Below, piece by piece: positions 25,888 through 34,990 of a DNA stretch of 64,000 nt (its first letter is position 1; each line of letters begins with the position of its first letter). This stretch comes from an uncultured Collinsella sp. (lineage in GTDB: Bacteria > Actinomycetota > Coriobacteriia > Coriobacteriales > Coriobacteriaceae): NCBI GenBank assembly GCA_934654775.1, contig CAKUGR010000002.1, positions 111,116-175,115 on the forward strand, read 5' to 3'. The notes beneath the pieces were generated by a model. The model was not told the DNA's origin. It ran no database searches and worked only from the letters and a program-made list of their open reading frames with translations. The position numbers and the translations under genes were made by a program.

Positions 25888-26808
25888 TTAAACATAAGAC
25901 TCCGCAACATAAAACCCGGGCTGATATTGCCCAATTAGTCGTTCTAAGTAGAGGCGATCTCTTGCAATCAGAAACTCCCACAACCTGTCACCGTTCATCA
26001 GAACACGGTTAAATGAATCGACTTCAATGGCTGCCATGCGAGTGATGGAGACGTAACGGTCTTCTTTCAATCTTTGTCTAAACACAACGGCATGACGAGG
26101 GCTCAACGGGAAGTAAACGCCGCAAGGATCTTCATCGCCCTCGTTCTTCCACTCGACATGCACGGGAAGCGACGTTGTGACAAACTCAGCACCATCAGGC
26201 GCTATGTAAAACAGGCAATCCATGTCAAGCAATAAGACAAGTAGCTCGTACAGAGGCGCGCCCTTATCGAGCCTGAACAGCGCCGTATCCAAACAAGCAA
26301 GCTCGACAATGGCTTCAAATTCGTCCCCGTACCCTGCGAAATCCATTTGCAAAATGTCTTCGTCCGTGAAAAAACCACTCGACAACAATTCGACGGAGTG
26401 TGCGCCAGAGTTACCCCTCACCTCATTCAGCCATTTAGGATTCCTCACAATGAAAAAGGCAAGCAAAAATGCCAACCGAGTAATCAACTCGACGCCCCCT
26501 TCACCTTTTGGCAGTTTTTGAGAGTCAAGATAACTGAGCAGCGACCGGTAGGCAGGAGCAAGATCGTTCTCGATTTTGCCAAGAGTAGCTTCAATTACAC
26601 CCTTTTCAACGAAACCGTCTTCACCCAAGGCCTGGCGTCGCCTAACCTCATAGAGGTAGTTTTCCGCACAAACGTTTTCGGGCTTCGTTCAAAAGACGGG
26701 TTTCAATCCACCGGCATCGCGCCTCACAACACTGAGATAACCCGCGTCATCAGTAAACGATTTGAGATAAAACCGAGGCACGTAGTGCTGGTTCTTAACT
26801 CCAGACAC
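25888..26808 (-). pseudogene. DUF4238 protein interrupted by an in-frame TGA
   Basis: Reading from a GTG at 26808 (SD GGGGGTG) the frame gives SGVKNQHYVPRFYLKSFTDD, the diagnostic DUF4238 N-terminus, then a TGA at 26691-26689 (codon 40), then continues in the same frame as TKPENVCAENYLYEVRRRQA, also diagnostic, and on to a normal stop at 25888. The downstream 246 codons are intact, ending in a conserved-looking helical domain. So one nonsense base separates this from a 306-residue protein; TGG (Trp) would restore it. DUF4238 proteins are common in defence islands with unproven function. It may be a pseudogene, a phase variant or a sequencing error. Confidence 0.75.
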
Positions 26809-26837
26809 GCTTACACCCCCAACATAATCAAATCACC

Positions 26838-28559
26838 CTAGTCGGCTGTGTAAAAAGGGTTAAACCCAGTCTGGACGTCCGAGACAAGAGAAATATATTT
26901 ATCAGGAACGATTCCCAAAGCATCAGGTTCTTCCGTCTCAAACAGAAATAATTGGACATCACCTTTATCCACAAGTGAATAAAACTTCGAAATGATTGCT
27001 CCTATCGCCCCACGGCTTTCCTCATCAAATGGCGACGAAACATGGTCAAATACAAGCAAGGGGGCAAGTGGAATGTTACGCTTTGGAAGCAAGTAATGCA
27101 TGAATGCAAAGTAACCGCAGATCTGCATCAACGAGTGACGAGCACGACTTCCAGTAAACAAATCAACGCTATCGTCCCTTTCGGAAAAGGTGGGCTGAAG
27201 CCCCACTCCTTCCTTTTGAAACTTGATATGAAAATCAAGTTGCTTAAAATCAGATTCAACAAAGGAGGACACCTGAGAAGCCGAGTGATACAAATCGGTT
27301 ACGGTATCAGAAATGGAATTAATAGAAGCATTGTCATCAGAATGCTTAAGTTTAAGCAGCTCCCGTTTTAGACGAGAAATATCCGTTTTTACATCTTCAA
27401 GATCATCAGGCTTGCAGAGCGCCGAATACCGGGATAAATACTCATTTGCCACCAAAACAGCCTTGCTTTTTTCATTAAAGTCTAATGGATTAAACACCAC
27501 GTTTGCAGCTGTTAACTTGGCTTCAAGTTGAGCCAGCCTGCTCTCTTTGCGAGCAAGTAATTCCTGTTGAAAATCAAGGTCTTTTCGGGGTATCGCCGTT
27601 TCAATTTCACCAAGTAAATTGCAAGTTTGACCCAAAAGATCTGCCCTAGAACCATCGTCAGCAATCAGCGAGTTCAACCTGTCCAGAAGGCGATACCGTT
27701 TCTCATCCTGAGCCTTTGTCCCCTTAAGCTCGCGAATCATTTGTTTCTGAGCCTTGATATCGCTTCTTAGCTGATCCGCCTCAACAACATCGTTTGCCAT
27801 CAAGCTAGAAGAAGAATTAAGTTCAATGGAAACAGCAGCCGTCTCAATTAATTCAGATACGACAGCAACATTCCTGCCATCGAAACGTTCGACGATTCCG
27901 AGCTTGGCCAGCTCTTGATTAACTGCTTCTAAATAGTGATTGAAAAAATCACGTTGAGATTCTAGCTCGCGAGCTCGCTTGCTAAGTTCGGCTATCCTGC
28001 GCTGAAGGAACACGATTCGATCTGGGTTGGTGCTAAACAGATAATCAAATAAGGGTCTCTGCTTAACCCGATATTTAGTTTCGAGAAGCTTGCTGAAGAA
28101 GCCATTAATTCGGCCGACCGTCACTTCATTAAGAAAACAAAATAAGGTAAAAGTCCTATATGTCAGCTCTTGGCCGACATATTCAGAGAGGTTGGTAGGG
28201 TCATCCGCCGATTCCAGAAACAACGTATTGAGGTAATTTCTATATTCCGCGAGATCAGATACCTTGTAAGGTATTCCATCTATTACTAGTCCAAACTCAT
28301 CGCCAGCCAAATCGCGATACAAGGAAAAACCATGGCCATTTAAAGAGACCTGCATCTTGGCCGCCTGTAACGACCCCTTGAACCAAGGCGACTCGGATAG
28401 CTTCTTCTTCTCAGCCCCGAGCATATAGTCGAGAAAATTGTAAAATTCGGTTTTTCCAGAGCTATTAGGACCCTGAATGTAATTAACGCCGCTCGAAAAG
28501 GAGTATCTAAACGACTCCCCAGAACAAGAGATTAGTTCCAAGCACTCAATGCTAAACAT
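26838..28559 (-). CDS. SMC/Rad50-like ATPase of an ABC-three-component-type system
   Basis: A 573-residue ATPase. Walker A is G30-PNSSGKT near the N-terminus (YIQGPNSSGKTEFYNFLDYM), a long coiled coil occupies about residues 170-420 (AELSKRARELESQRDFFNHY), and Walker B with the D-loop is PLLVFDHVSSPFDEESRG near residue 500. This head-coil-head layout with a short coiled coil matches the ABC ATPase of ABC-three-component systems. Its start overlaps the preceding gene by 8 bp. The partners upstream are a 148-residue middle component and a nuclease-like protein; together they form one operon. Confidence 0.75.
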   Translation of the reverse strand: MFSIECLELISCSGESFRYSFSSGVNYIQGPNSSGKTEFYNFLDYMLGAEKKKLSESPWFKGSLQAAKMQVSLNGHGFSLYRDLAGDEFGLVIDGIPYKVSDLAEYRNYLNTLFLESADDPTNLSEYVGQELTYRTFTLFCFLNEVTVGRINGFFSKLLETKYRVKQRPLFDYLFSTNPDRIVFLQRRIAELSKRARELESQRDFFNHYLEAVNQELAKLGIVERFDGRNVAVVSELIETAAVSIELNSSSSLMANDVVEADQLRSDIKAQKQMIRELKGTKAQDEKRYRLLDRLNSLIADDGSRADLLGQTCNLLGEIETAIPRKDLDFQQELLARKESRLAQLEAKLTAANVVFNPLDFNEKSKAVLVANEYLSRYSALCKPDDLEDVKTDISRLKRELLKLKHSDDNASINSISDTVTDLYHSASQVSSFVESDFKQLDFHIKFQKEGVGLQPTFSERDDSVDLFTGSRARHSLMQICGYFAFMHYLLPKRNIPLAPLLVFDHVSSPFDEESRGAIGAIISKFYSLVDKGDVQLFLFETEEPDALGIVPDKYISLVSDVQTGFNPFYTAD

Positions 28560-28998
28560 TACGAATCATCTCCGACAGAACATATTTATCGTCTAGAGAA
28601 GCGACTTCTCTTATCAATTTTGGGATAAACGAATTGTTCACTCTGCAGCCCTGTGCTCGTCCCTCCTTAGTGAGGTGGACAAAAATATCTTCAATAGCAA
28701 TGAGACCGCCCGCACTGGCTATCTCGATGGCTTCAACTGAATATTGAAGCTCATATAAGAAAGAGCTATAAGTACCAGAAACCGCGCAGGTAGCTCTCTC
28801 GATTAGATTTTTTGAGCACCTACCGTTCAACAGCTCGTTTCCATGAGATTCGATTGATTTCGACAAGAACGTTAAAACCAATAATTTAGTAACGCTCATG
28901 CTGTCAGCGCAAGAAAGAATAGCAAGCAAATAGTCAACATAAATGCTGACTACTATTGCTCTTTGGCGAAGAAAAAGATCATTTGAGCAGCTAATCAT
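28552..28998 (-). CDS. Small middle component of the three-gene ATPase system
   Basis: A 148-residue, mostly helical protein starting at the ATG at 28998, which overlaps the stop of the nuclease-like gene by 8 bp. The frame extends 32 codons further upstream but this lies inside the previous gene. Its C-terminus (GGLIAIEDIFVHLTKEGRAQ) looks like a winged-helix. In ABC-three-component systems a small helical middle protein sits between the effector gene and the ATPase. I do not recognise a family by motif; the role is from gene order. Confidence 0.6.
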   Translation of the reverse strand: MISCSNDLFLRQRAIVVSIYVDYLLAILSCADSMSVTKLLVLTFLSKSIESHGNELLNGRCSKNLIERATCAVSGTYSSFLYELQYSVEAIEIASAGGLIAIEDIFVHLTKEGRAQGCRVNNSFIPKLIREVASLDDKYVLSEMIRNV

Positions 28999-30103
28999 TG
29001 GTTTCGTCTTTCCATGAAATTCTTTTCTCAGTAGGTGTTTCTTCCCTCGTAAGCCAAATGCATGACCCCCATTTTTCATGATCGTTATACGCATAGCTAT
29101 TTTGGCAGCGCTTAGTTTCTATTAGCCGTCGCATTGGATCGTCTTTGCCATCAAGCTTTAGCAGGTTACACGAATCGCAAAAGTTATTAAATGTAGCGCT
29201 TTCCAAACTAGCAACAGTGTCAGCCTGACACTTTGCAAGTCTCTCATAATTTATAGAGCGATAGTATTCACAGAAATACAGATGTTGCGTAATAAATGAA
29301 GCATCTTCCTGACAGGAGTACAGTTGTCGATATTCACGCGACGACTCCCTGGCGTCAAGCAAATCGCCATCAGCAGCAGCCATCCATGCTGAGTAATCTG
29401 GCTCAAATCGTTTTGAAGATATTTTTGCGCATATCTGCTCGCAAAGCTGCATAAATGACTCATAGTCGATTTTATAAGGAATTGCTTTTAGCATCGCTTC
29501 GGACACATTAAACTGAATCCTTCTCCTCAGCTCAGCAACTCGCTCATCAAATAAATCAACGTTCGAAGTAAGGTGAAAAATACTTGAAAGATTATCCCTA
29601 ATCTCAGCATTAATTGCATTCTCGTTAATGGCGTAAGCACTCGCCTTCTCTTTGACACAAGAAAAGAGCCTGACAATGTCGTCATCATTTAAAGAGGCCC
29701 TTAGCTTCGCGGCATTTGACCTACTGGACTTTTTAGCCCTTTCATCAAGACTCTCAATGAATTGAATGGCGGTAATGGCATCAAAATGTACGGAAAGGCT
29801 TTTATCATCCGAATAAAGAAGCCAAAAGGAAGAAATCGACTCGTGCTTGCTAACGGCAAGAATCCAGTTCGTATAAATTTGGACAACATCCCGTTTACCA
29901 ACATTGGTATTTTTAACCTGAATAAGCCGAGATTCACAAAGCCCAATCCGCCCACTTAATTCATCAAGGCTGGTAGAAGCTGAGATGTCATCAAGATATT
30001 CATAGCTGGCAACTGCATTGGGGTTTAACTCTGTCACCTGCTTCAGAAACACTTTCATCTGGAAAGCAAAACCTGCTTGCGAGAGTATTCCTGATAGATC
30101 CAT
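28991..30103 (-). CDS. Nuclease-like effector/sensor, REase fold (QVK motif)
   Basis: A 370-residue protein from the ATG at 30103. The N-terminus GILSQAGFAFQMKVFLKQV with Y-E35-Y-L-D38-D39 and then I61-Q-V-K64 has the (E)-D-QxK layout of restriction-endonuclease-like domains such as those called DUF4297/Cap4 dsDNA nucleases. The rest (about 100-370) is helical with four Cys in FNNFCDSCNLL and CQNSY, a possible metal site. It is the promoter-proximal gene of the three-gene operon and is proposed as the effector. Confidence in the nuclease assignment is moderate because only short motifs support it. Confidence 0.6.
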   Translation of the reverse strand: MDLSGILSQAGFAFQMKVFLKQVTELNPNAVASYEYLDDISASTSLDELSGRIGLCESRLIQVKNTNVGKRDVVQIYTNWILAVSKHESISSFWLLYSDDKSLSVHFDAITAIQFIESLDERAKKSSRSNAAKLRASLNDDDIVRLFSCVKEKASAYAINENAINAEIRDNLSSIFHLTSNVDLFDERVAELRRRIQFNVSEAMLKAIPYKIDYESFMQLCEQICAKISSKRFEPDYSAWMAAADGDLLDARESSREYRQLYSCQEDASFITQHLYFCEYYRSINYERLAKCQADTVASLESATFNNFCDSCNLLKLDGKDDPMRRLIETKRCQNSYAYNDHEKWGSCIWLTREETPTEKRISWKDETND

Positions 30104-30420
30104 ATCACACCGCCATAAAATCACTAATTAAAAACAATTCTACTCCACCGTAGTCATTTAACTCGCATGACGGAGGGGCTAAGGCAATTTAAGTCCATCA
30201 AACAATGTCACATGGTTCACTATTTAATTGCAGCCAAAATGAAATCGGGTGATATGTACAGTTCGCAGTACGCACCACGCCGATTAACCCCTTTCGGGAC
30301 ATGCGGCAATCGAAGGTGGCTGGGTCTTTCCCAGCTTCAAGTCGCCGTGCATCTTCAAGACACCGTACCCTTAGGTATAATTGACAGAACAGATGTACGA
30401 ATCAAATAGATTGGAACGCC
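30104..30420. other. Intergenic stretch between divergent modules
   Basis: It separates the minus-strand three-gene system from the plus-strand pair. It carries the promoter at 30354-30381 and a small GCTGGG/CCCAGC hairpin near 30332-30347. An 80-codon frame here has no SD and I see no coding signal. Confidence 0.5.
30354..30381 (+). promoter_or_regulatory. Promoter of the unknown/AAA+ gene pair
   Basis: TTCAAG, a 16-bp spacer and a perfect TATAAT, 39 bp before the ATG at 30421. Confidence 0.55.
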
Positions 30421-31287
30421 ATGTCAAATGAAGCCGAAATCAAAGACCTCTTTACGGTTTACTACATGAACCATTCCAAGGTTTATGAGATGCGCATGTT
30501 GCTAAACAACAAGATTTTTAAAGAGGGAACAAGCGAAGAAGAGAAGGCCACTTCAGGTAAAGCGGAGCTCCATGCAGAAGGAGAAGGAAAAATACCACTC
30601 TTTTCTAAATTTTCCGGGGAGGCGAACGCAGAACTGGGGCACGAAAAGCGAACAAAGCTGATAGATACGCTCGAGTACATCAGCACCAAGAGCCGAATGC
30701 TTGCTGAAATCAAAGGATACTGCCTCAGATTTGACGAAAATGAGCGTAAAGAGGGCGACCTTGTGTACATCGATAACGTTAGCCTCTCGTTGCTCAACGA
30801 GGACGAAGTGCGCACCCTCATTACAATCATGTCGGGAACGTTCGATGGGATTACAGTCCCGGAGGCCGGCGGCCTCAATGTTGGGCACCTATTCCAGTCC
30901 TTCATTAAGTCGGGCACGTCATTCAAACTCATCGGAAAAATCGAAGGGGGCAATAGCGCCAATGGCAGCGACAGTAGCGACATTATCGTGAAAATCCCCA
31001 TCGATGGAACGGATCTTTTCGAAAGCGATTACTCAGTCGATGACCTCCTTATCGGCAAGGTCGGCATCATCGGAATTTGCAAAGGAAAAGTACGACCAGC
31101 GGACCTTCGTAGCTCGTACGAATACTTTCAAACGAAAGGCAAGGCGGCTGAACCGGTGAACGACGGCTTCATAGACGGCTCAGCCAAAGCACGTGCAAGC
31201 GATCCGACCAAAGAAGAAGAGGCGACCGAAGCTACCTACATCGATGTCATCGCCATCATTCAGGCAGTCAATAAAAAGAGCAAATAA
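30421..31287 (+). CDS. Unknown 288-residue protein paired with AAA+ ATPase
   Basis: It starts MSNEAEIKDLFTVYYMNHSK. A charged segment with Gly and Lys repeats (residues 37-75, AELHAEGEGKIPLFSKFSGE) is followed by a mixed alpha/beta middle with a second strand-rich domain around IGKIEGGNSANGSDSSDIIV. The shape recalls the DUF6414-type proteins, but I cannot confirm that. There is no signal peptide and no membrane segment. It is cotranscribed with the AAA+ gene, which begins 3 bp after its stop. It may be the client, sensor or adaptor of the ATPase. Confidence 0.7.
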   Translation: MSNEAEIKDLFTVYYMNHSKVYEMRMLLNNKIFKEGTSEEEKATSGKAELHAEGEGKIPLFSKFSGEANAELGHEKRTKLIDTLEYISTKSRMLAEIKGYCLRFDENERKEGDLVYIDNVSLSLLNEDEVRTLITIMSGTFDGITVPEAGGLNVGHLFQSFIKSGTSFKLIGKIEGGNSANGSDSSDIIVKIPIDGTDLFESDYSVDDLLIGKVGIIGICKGKVRPADLRSSYEYFQTKGKAAEPVNDGFIDGSAKARASDPTKEEEATEATYIDVIAIIQAVNKKSK

Positions 31288-31290
31288 GAC

Positions 31291-32475
31291 ATGCTGAACT
31301 TAACAACATACAGGAGAAACCAGTTCGCCCGTCTAAAGGACAGGCTTAAAAGCGAAGGATACGACTATACCTCAGCGTTATCACTTACCAGCACTGCGCA
31401 AATTGCACAGCAAGCTAGAGAGCGTAGTATAGCAGTCGATATCTCGTCGCTTATATCCCTGCCTGATTCTTCTGGCGGCAAAGCAGGCATAGTCGCAACA
31501 TTTGAAGCCCTTCTCTATCAAATGCCCAAAAACACCGTGTTTGTCGCCGACGAAACGGCGGCAAACAAATACGCCTACGAGATGCGCACCATATTTGACA
31601 CCGTACAGCCTTGTGATATCGATAATAATAGTGAGGACCAAGCCGTGCTCAGCAAAGAGAATCCGAAGCGCCTGATAGACCTTGACGACTCAGAGACAAA
31701 AGCGCTGCTCGACCAGTTCGCTTGCGTCCTCATCGGACAGGACCAATTCAAAGGCGAATTTCGCAAACAGGTCGAGATATTCAGACTGTTTAACAGCATC
31801 GGCGAGCAGCCGATTCTCTCCCTGTTCCTGATCGGACCCTCCGGCGTGGGCAAAACCGAGACCGCGAGGATTCTCAGTAAACTGCTCGCCCCGGGAGAGC
31901 CACTACCAAAGGTCAACTTCGGCAACTACAGCAGCAAGGACTCGCTCAATTCACTCATCGGCAGCCCGCGTGGCTACATGGGCAGCGAAGAGGGCGAGCT
32001 ATCAATGAAGATAGAGCGCAGTAAGTCGGGCGTCATTCTCATCGACGAGTTCGAAAAGGGAGATTCCGCAGTCTGGAGCTTCTTCCTAGACCTGCTCGAG
32101 AACGGCAAGTTCACGGATTCCCAGGGCGAGGAACACGACCTTAACGGCTATACCATAGTATTCACCTCGAACACACCGAGAACCGAGGTGCAGGACAAGT
32201 TCCCACCGGAACTGCTCTCGAGGCTCAATCTCAAAGTAGATTTTGCGGCCCTGAGCGATAAGGAGAAAAAGACCTTCGTAAGCAGGTACATAGCATCGGT
32301 CGCTAAAAAATACCGTTCAAGCGTCGACGAGTCTCTTGAAGATCAGAATGTTATCGCCAAACGAGCGCTTCAGGAGATCAGCACCACAAACGAAGACAAC
32401 ATCCGTATCCTCAAGAACAACGCGCGCAAATGGTTCGCGGACTACATCGCAGAACGAAACAAGGTAAACTCCTAG
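31291..32475 (+). CDS. AAA+ ATPase, ClpA/ClpB D2-like
   Basis: A 394-residue protein. Residues 1-135 are unlike known Clp N-domains. The AAA module follows: Walker A G182-PSGVGKT-189 within LFLIGPSGVGKTETARILSK, pore-like region LIGSPRGYMGSEEGELSMKI, Walker B GVILIDEFEKGDSAVWSFFL, sensor 1 IVFTSNTP, and arginine-finger region ELLSRLNLKVDF, as in the second ring of ClpB/ClpA. There is one AAA domain and no ClpP-binding tripeptide that I can see. It could unfold or remodel a specific target, presumably with the preceding gene product. It sits in the defence island, so a defence role is plausible but unproven. Confidence 0.8.
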   Translation: MLNLTTYRRNQFARLKDRLKSEGYDYTSALSLTSTAQIAQQARERSIAVDISSLISLPDSSGGKAGIVATFEALLYQMPKNTVFVADETAANKYAYEMRTIFDTVQPCDIDNNSEDQAVLSKENPKRLIDLDDSETKALLDQFACVLIGQDQFKGEFRKQVEIFRLFNSIGEQPILSLFLIGPSGVGKTETARILSKLLAPGEPLPKVNFGNYSSKDSLNSLIGSPRGYMGSEEGELSMKIERSKSGVILIDEFEKGDSAVWSFFLDLLENGKFTDSQGEEHDLNGYTIVFTSNTPRTEVQDKFPPELLSRLNLKVDFAALSDKEKKTFVSRYIASVAKKYRSSVDESLEDQNVIAKRALQEISTTNEDNIRILKNNARKWFADYIAERNKVNS

Positions 32476-32482
32476 CACAAAA

Positions 32483-32514
32483 AGGCACTAGGGGCCAAGT
32501 TGACCCTAGTGCCT
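32483..32514 (+). terminator. Hairpin after the AAA+ gene
   Basis: AGGCACTAGGG and its complement form an 11-bp stem 8 bp after the stop; no T-run, so it may be bidirectional or only protective. The next 140 bp to the convergent gene end hold nothing else. Confidence 0.55.
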
Positions 32515-32655
32515 ACGCGCAATAGCGACGATACGGTTTCGTAATGCAATCCAGGAATCGGCCTGCGCCGACCCCCCCTAAAGTAGACACACTTTTTTCC
32601 TATAAGCCACATGATGATGCCCTAATGAGTAAATACTCGAACGACTTTTCGGCGT

Positions 32656-33894
32656 TCACAAAACCAAACGAATCAAAACTTCGCTCAACAAGTTTATTAA
32701 AAATAGGATGGCGAGATAAAAAAGCAAGGTAAGGACAGTAATACGCTTACGTGAAAATTCTAGCTGTAACGAAGTACTGCAATCAGATATAAGCCACTGA
32801 TATACAAACATGTCGTGGCCCTTTGGAAACAGCACAGCATTACTGCAACTTACTCTAGGCTGATATTGTTCCCAAGCAACAGCTTCCAAAAGCCTAACCC
32901 TATACGGAGTAAAAACGGAATTTACTTCCCATTGTCGTGAAGCAATTACCGCAATATGCGTTTCTCCAACATCGGTTTTAGAATCAACAAGTCTACGTAC
33001 GACCGAATTCGGAAGACCCCTAACCTGATTGACCGGAAGTGAAATCATGGTACGAAACGGAACAATAGGTCCAGTAATAACCTCTCTCATATCAGCGGGG
33101 CCAGATAGCAGGTCACCAAGTGACGTGAAAGGCATTCGCATTCTAAAATACAAAGATGAGGTTTTACGCGAAAGAGCCGAGACGTCGTAGGAAAGCGAAA
33201 GTAAGGACCCTCCCTCCAAATAATCAACAGTCAACCCTTCATCCCACGCAAAAGGCAGGACCAATAATGAATTTCCACAGTCATCAATAACAATTGTTTG
33301 ACTGCCGCAGCACGTGGTTTTGCAATCCCGATTGAACAAAACTTGATTGAACTCGTTATCACGAAACGAGGGGGAAAGATCAACAACATCGTTCTCATCT
33401 ATTCTGAAAGGAACAAAGATAAAGAGCCCCGTTATTTCGTCCTTGCATGGGATTTGAACACCGAAATCTATTTCAGAAGAACGCCCAATATCGGCCCACA
33501 CGTTAATTGACAAATCAACGTGTGCTGCTGCGTTGCCGCAATTAAACACTCCAATAGCAAAACTATCGTACTCACGCTGCGCCATTCCGTTCTCCCTTAA
33601 ACCGCTTTCACTTCCCCAATCATGTGCGACCGTCAAATAACGCGCGCAGCGTAATGCTTCACATGTTCTTAACGGTCGCTTGCTACCCGAGCAAAACTGC
33701 AGGAGGCGCAACAACACCATGTCACCGAAGGTGACGATTGCCCTCTCGCAGCACCCGCTCCAATTCACCCCGTCACCGTACAGCAGCTCGGTCCCAGCGT
33801 CCGCCACGACGCTTAAGGCCTTTCCCAAGACCCCGTGCAACAAGGAGACTGTGTCGTACGCCAGGTCTAATAAGAATTCTGTAATAGCCATCAT
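32656..33894 (-). CDS. Tail-anchored protein of unknown function, end of TIR-caspase cluster
   Basis: A 412-residue protein. Residues 1-80 are helical; the middle is strand-rich with several Cys and Ig-like spacing (FAIGVFNCGNAAAHVDLSIN and TIVIDDCGNSLLVLPFA). The chain ends with a basic patch (FSRKRIT) and one hydrophobic segment (VLTLLFYLAILFLINLLSEV), so it would be tail-anchored with the bulk in the cytoplasm. The family is not recognised. It follows the caspase gene on the same strand after a 111-bp gap, so it may be a caspase substrate or a membrane effector; both are inference. Confidence 0.65.
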   Translation of the reverse strand: MMAITEFLLDLAYDTVSLLHGVLGKALSVVADAGTELLYGDGVNWSGCCERAIVTFGDMVLLRLLQFCSGSKRPLRTCEALRCARYLTVAHDWGSESGLRENGMAQREYDSFAIGVFNCGNAAAHVDLSINVWADIGRSSEIDFGVQIPCKDEITGLFIFVPFRIDENDVVDLSPSFRDNEFNQVLFNRDCKTTCCGSQTIVIDDCGNSLLVLPFAWDEGLTVDYLEGGSLLSLSYDVSALSRKTSSLYFRMRMPFTSLGDLLSGPADMREVITGPIVPFRTMISLPVNQVRGLPNSVVRRLVDSKTDVGETHIAVIASRQWEVNSVFTPYRVRLLEAVAWEQYQPRVSCSNAVLFPKGHDMFVYQWLISDCSTSLQLEFSRKRITVLTLLFYLAILFLINLLSEVLIRLVL

Positions 33895-34005
33895 TCTTTC
33901 TTAGAACCTGTTGTTGTGCTGATTTCAAATTCCAAGACGAAGACCGTTCATCGTTAAACGGAAATCAAGGGGTGGCCCTTACATTAACGTTTTCGAAGCA
34001 ATCGC

Positions 34006-34986
34006 CTATATCTTCCCCGTATCGGCAAGACGCCAGTACTGCTTGCCCAGAGCTGTCAGCTCGCATGACTTAGATTCCATGGCAGCAAAGTACATATGCT
34101 CGGCTCCCACAGGACGGACAAGGCCTATACCCTCCAGCTGTTGAAGGATCTTAAACTTCTCCGTATTATCCTTAGTCGCATAGGGTTCAACAATTTGATG
34201 CTCTTCCCAATCGGGGCTGTTGGTGGGCTCATAAGACGGATCCAAGGACAGTTGAGCAGCGGGTGCATCAAACAAAGACGGCAACTGCCGCAAGACGTTA
34301 TCCGGAACCTGCGGGACGACTTTCCTTAGCGAGATAAACGAGTTCACATTGGTCCTAAACACAGGCCGCTGATCCCATGGCCCGAGAGCCTTATCAATAT
34401 ACGCGTAGACTCCACCAGGAGTAACGTGTCCCATCACGTCTGCTGCGCCGCCATTTAGCGCATCCACGAGAAGCGATGTGAATGTTCCGCGCCCGTTAAG
34501 CTCCTCGGCGCATTCGTTAGAACAGCATGCGCTCATAATTGTTAGACCTTCAACGAGCATCGAGGAAGTCCCGCCCAGTACGCCAGGAGCCCCCATACAA
34601 CCAGAATTACAGCTATCGAGTAGAATTACGCGATTCTTGGCCTTGGAGCTATTTGCTATCGCCAGGATTTCATCGAGAGAAAGTTGGCCCTCAGGATCGC
34701 CCCGCCCCGATAATATAAAACCACTTTTAGTTGCATCGCATCTTCCACCGTGCCCGGCAAAATACAGCAATGCAATCTCGGGCTCCCCGGAAAAGCAGTC
34801 CTCGATCATCTGCTTCAATACGTAAGGAGACTCGACATTCATCGCAGGACGAACCTCAAAATTGGGAGAGCCATCACCGTTTTTGGCCAACACTTCGGCC
34901 ACGGCATTAGCATCGGCGACGCAGCCATGAAGCGGAGTCGACGCATATTCATCAATGCCGACAACAAGCGCCTTGCGATCCTTCAT
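34006..34986 (-). CDS. Caspase-like protease (peptidase C14) with C-terminal winged-helix-like domain
   Basis: A 326-residue protein from the ATG at 34986 (SD GGAG). It is a caspase-hemoglobinase fold: KALVVGIDEYASTPLHGCVA opens the domain, IALLYFAGHGG carries catalytic His79, and NRVILLDSCNSGC carries Cys126. The caspase domain spans about residues 1-225. Residues about 265-326 (TEKFKILQQLEGIGLVRPVG and CELTALGKQYWRLADTGKI) read as a winged helix. In bacteria such proteases are effectors of signalling-based immunity, including the Thoeris variant in which a TIR protein signals to a caspase. A TIR gene lies two genes upstream. Confidence 0.85.
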   Translation of the reverse strand: MKDRKALVVGIDEYASTPLHGCVADANAVAEVLAKNGDGSPNFEVRPAMNVESPYVLKQMIEDCFSGEPEIALLYFAGHGGRCDATKSGFILSGRGDPEGQLSLDEILAIANSSKAKNRVILLDSCNSGCMGAPGVLGGTSSMLVEGLTIMSACCSNECAEELNGRGTFTSLLVDALNGGAADVMGHVTPGGVYAYIDKALGPWDQRPVFRTNVNSFISLRKVVPQVPDNVLRQLPSLFDAPAAQLSLDPSYEPTNSPDWEEHQIVEPYATKDNTEKFKILQQLEGIGLVRPVGAEHMYFAAMESKSCELTALGKQYWRLADTGKI

Positions 34987-34990
34987 TACA

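Noticed and set aside
26689-26691. Selenocysteine codon in DUF4238
   Set aside because: No SECIS-like hairpin directly after the TGA and no known selenoprotein of this family; a nonsense mutation or error is simpler.
30167-30409. 80-codon ORF upstream of the unknown/AAA+ pair
   Set aside because: No SD; it overlaps the promoter and a hairpin, so it is probably noncoding.
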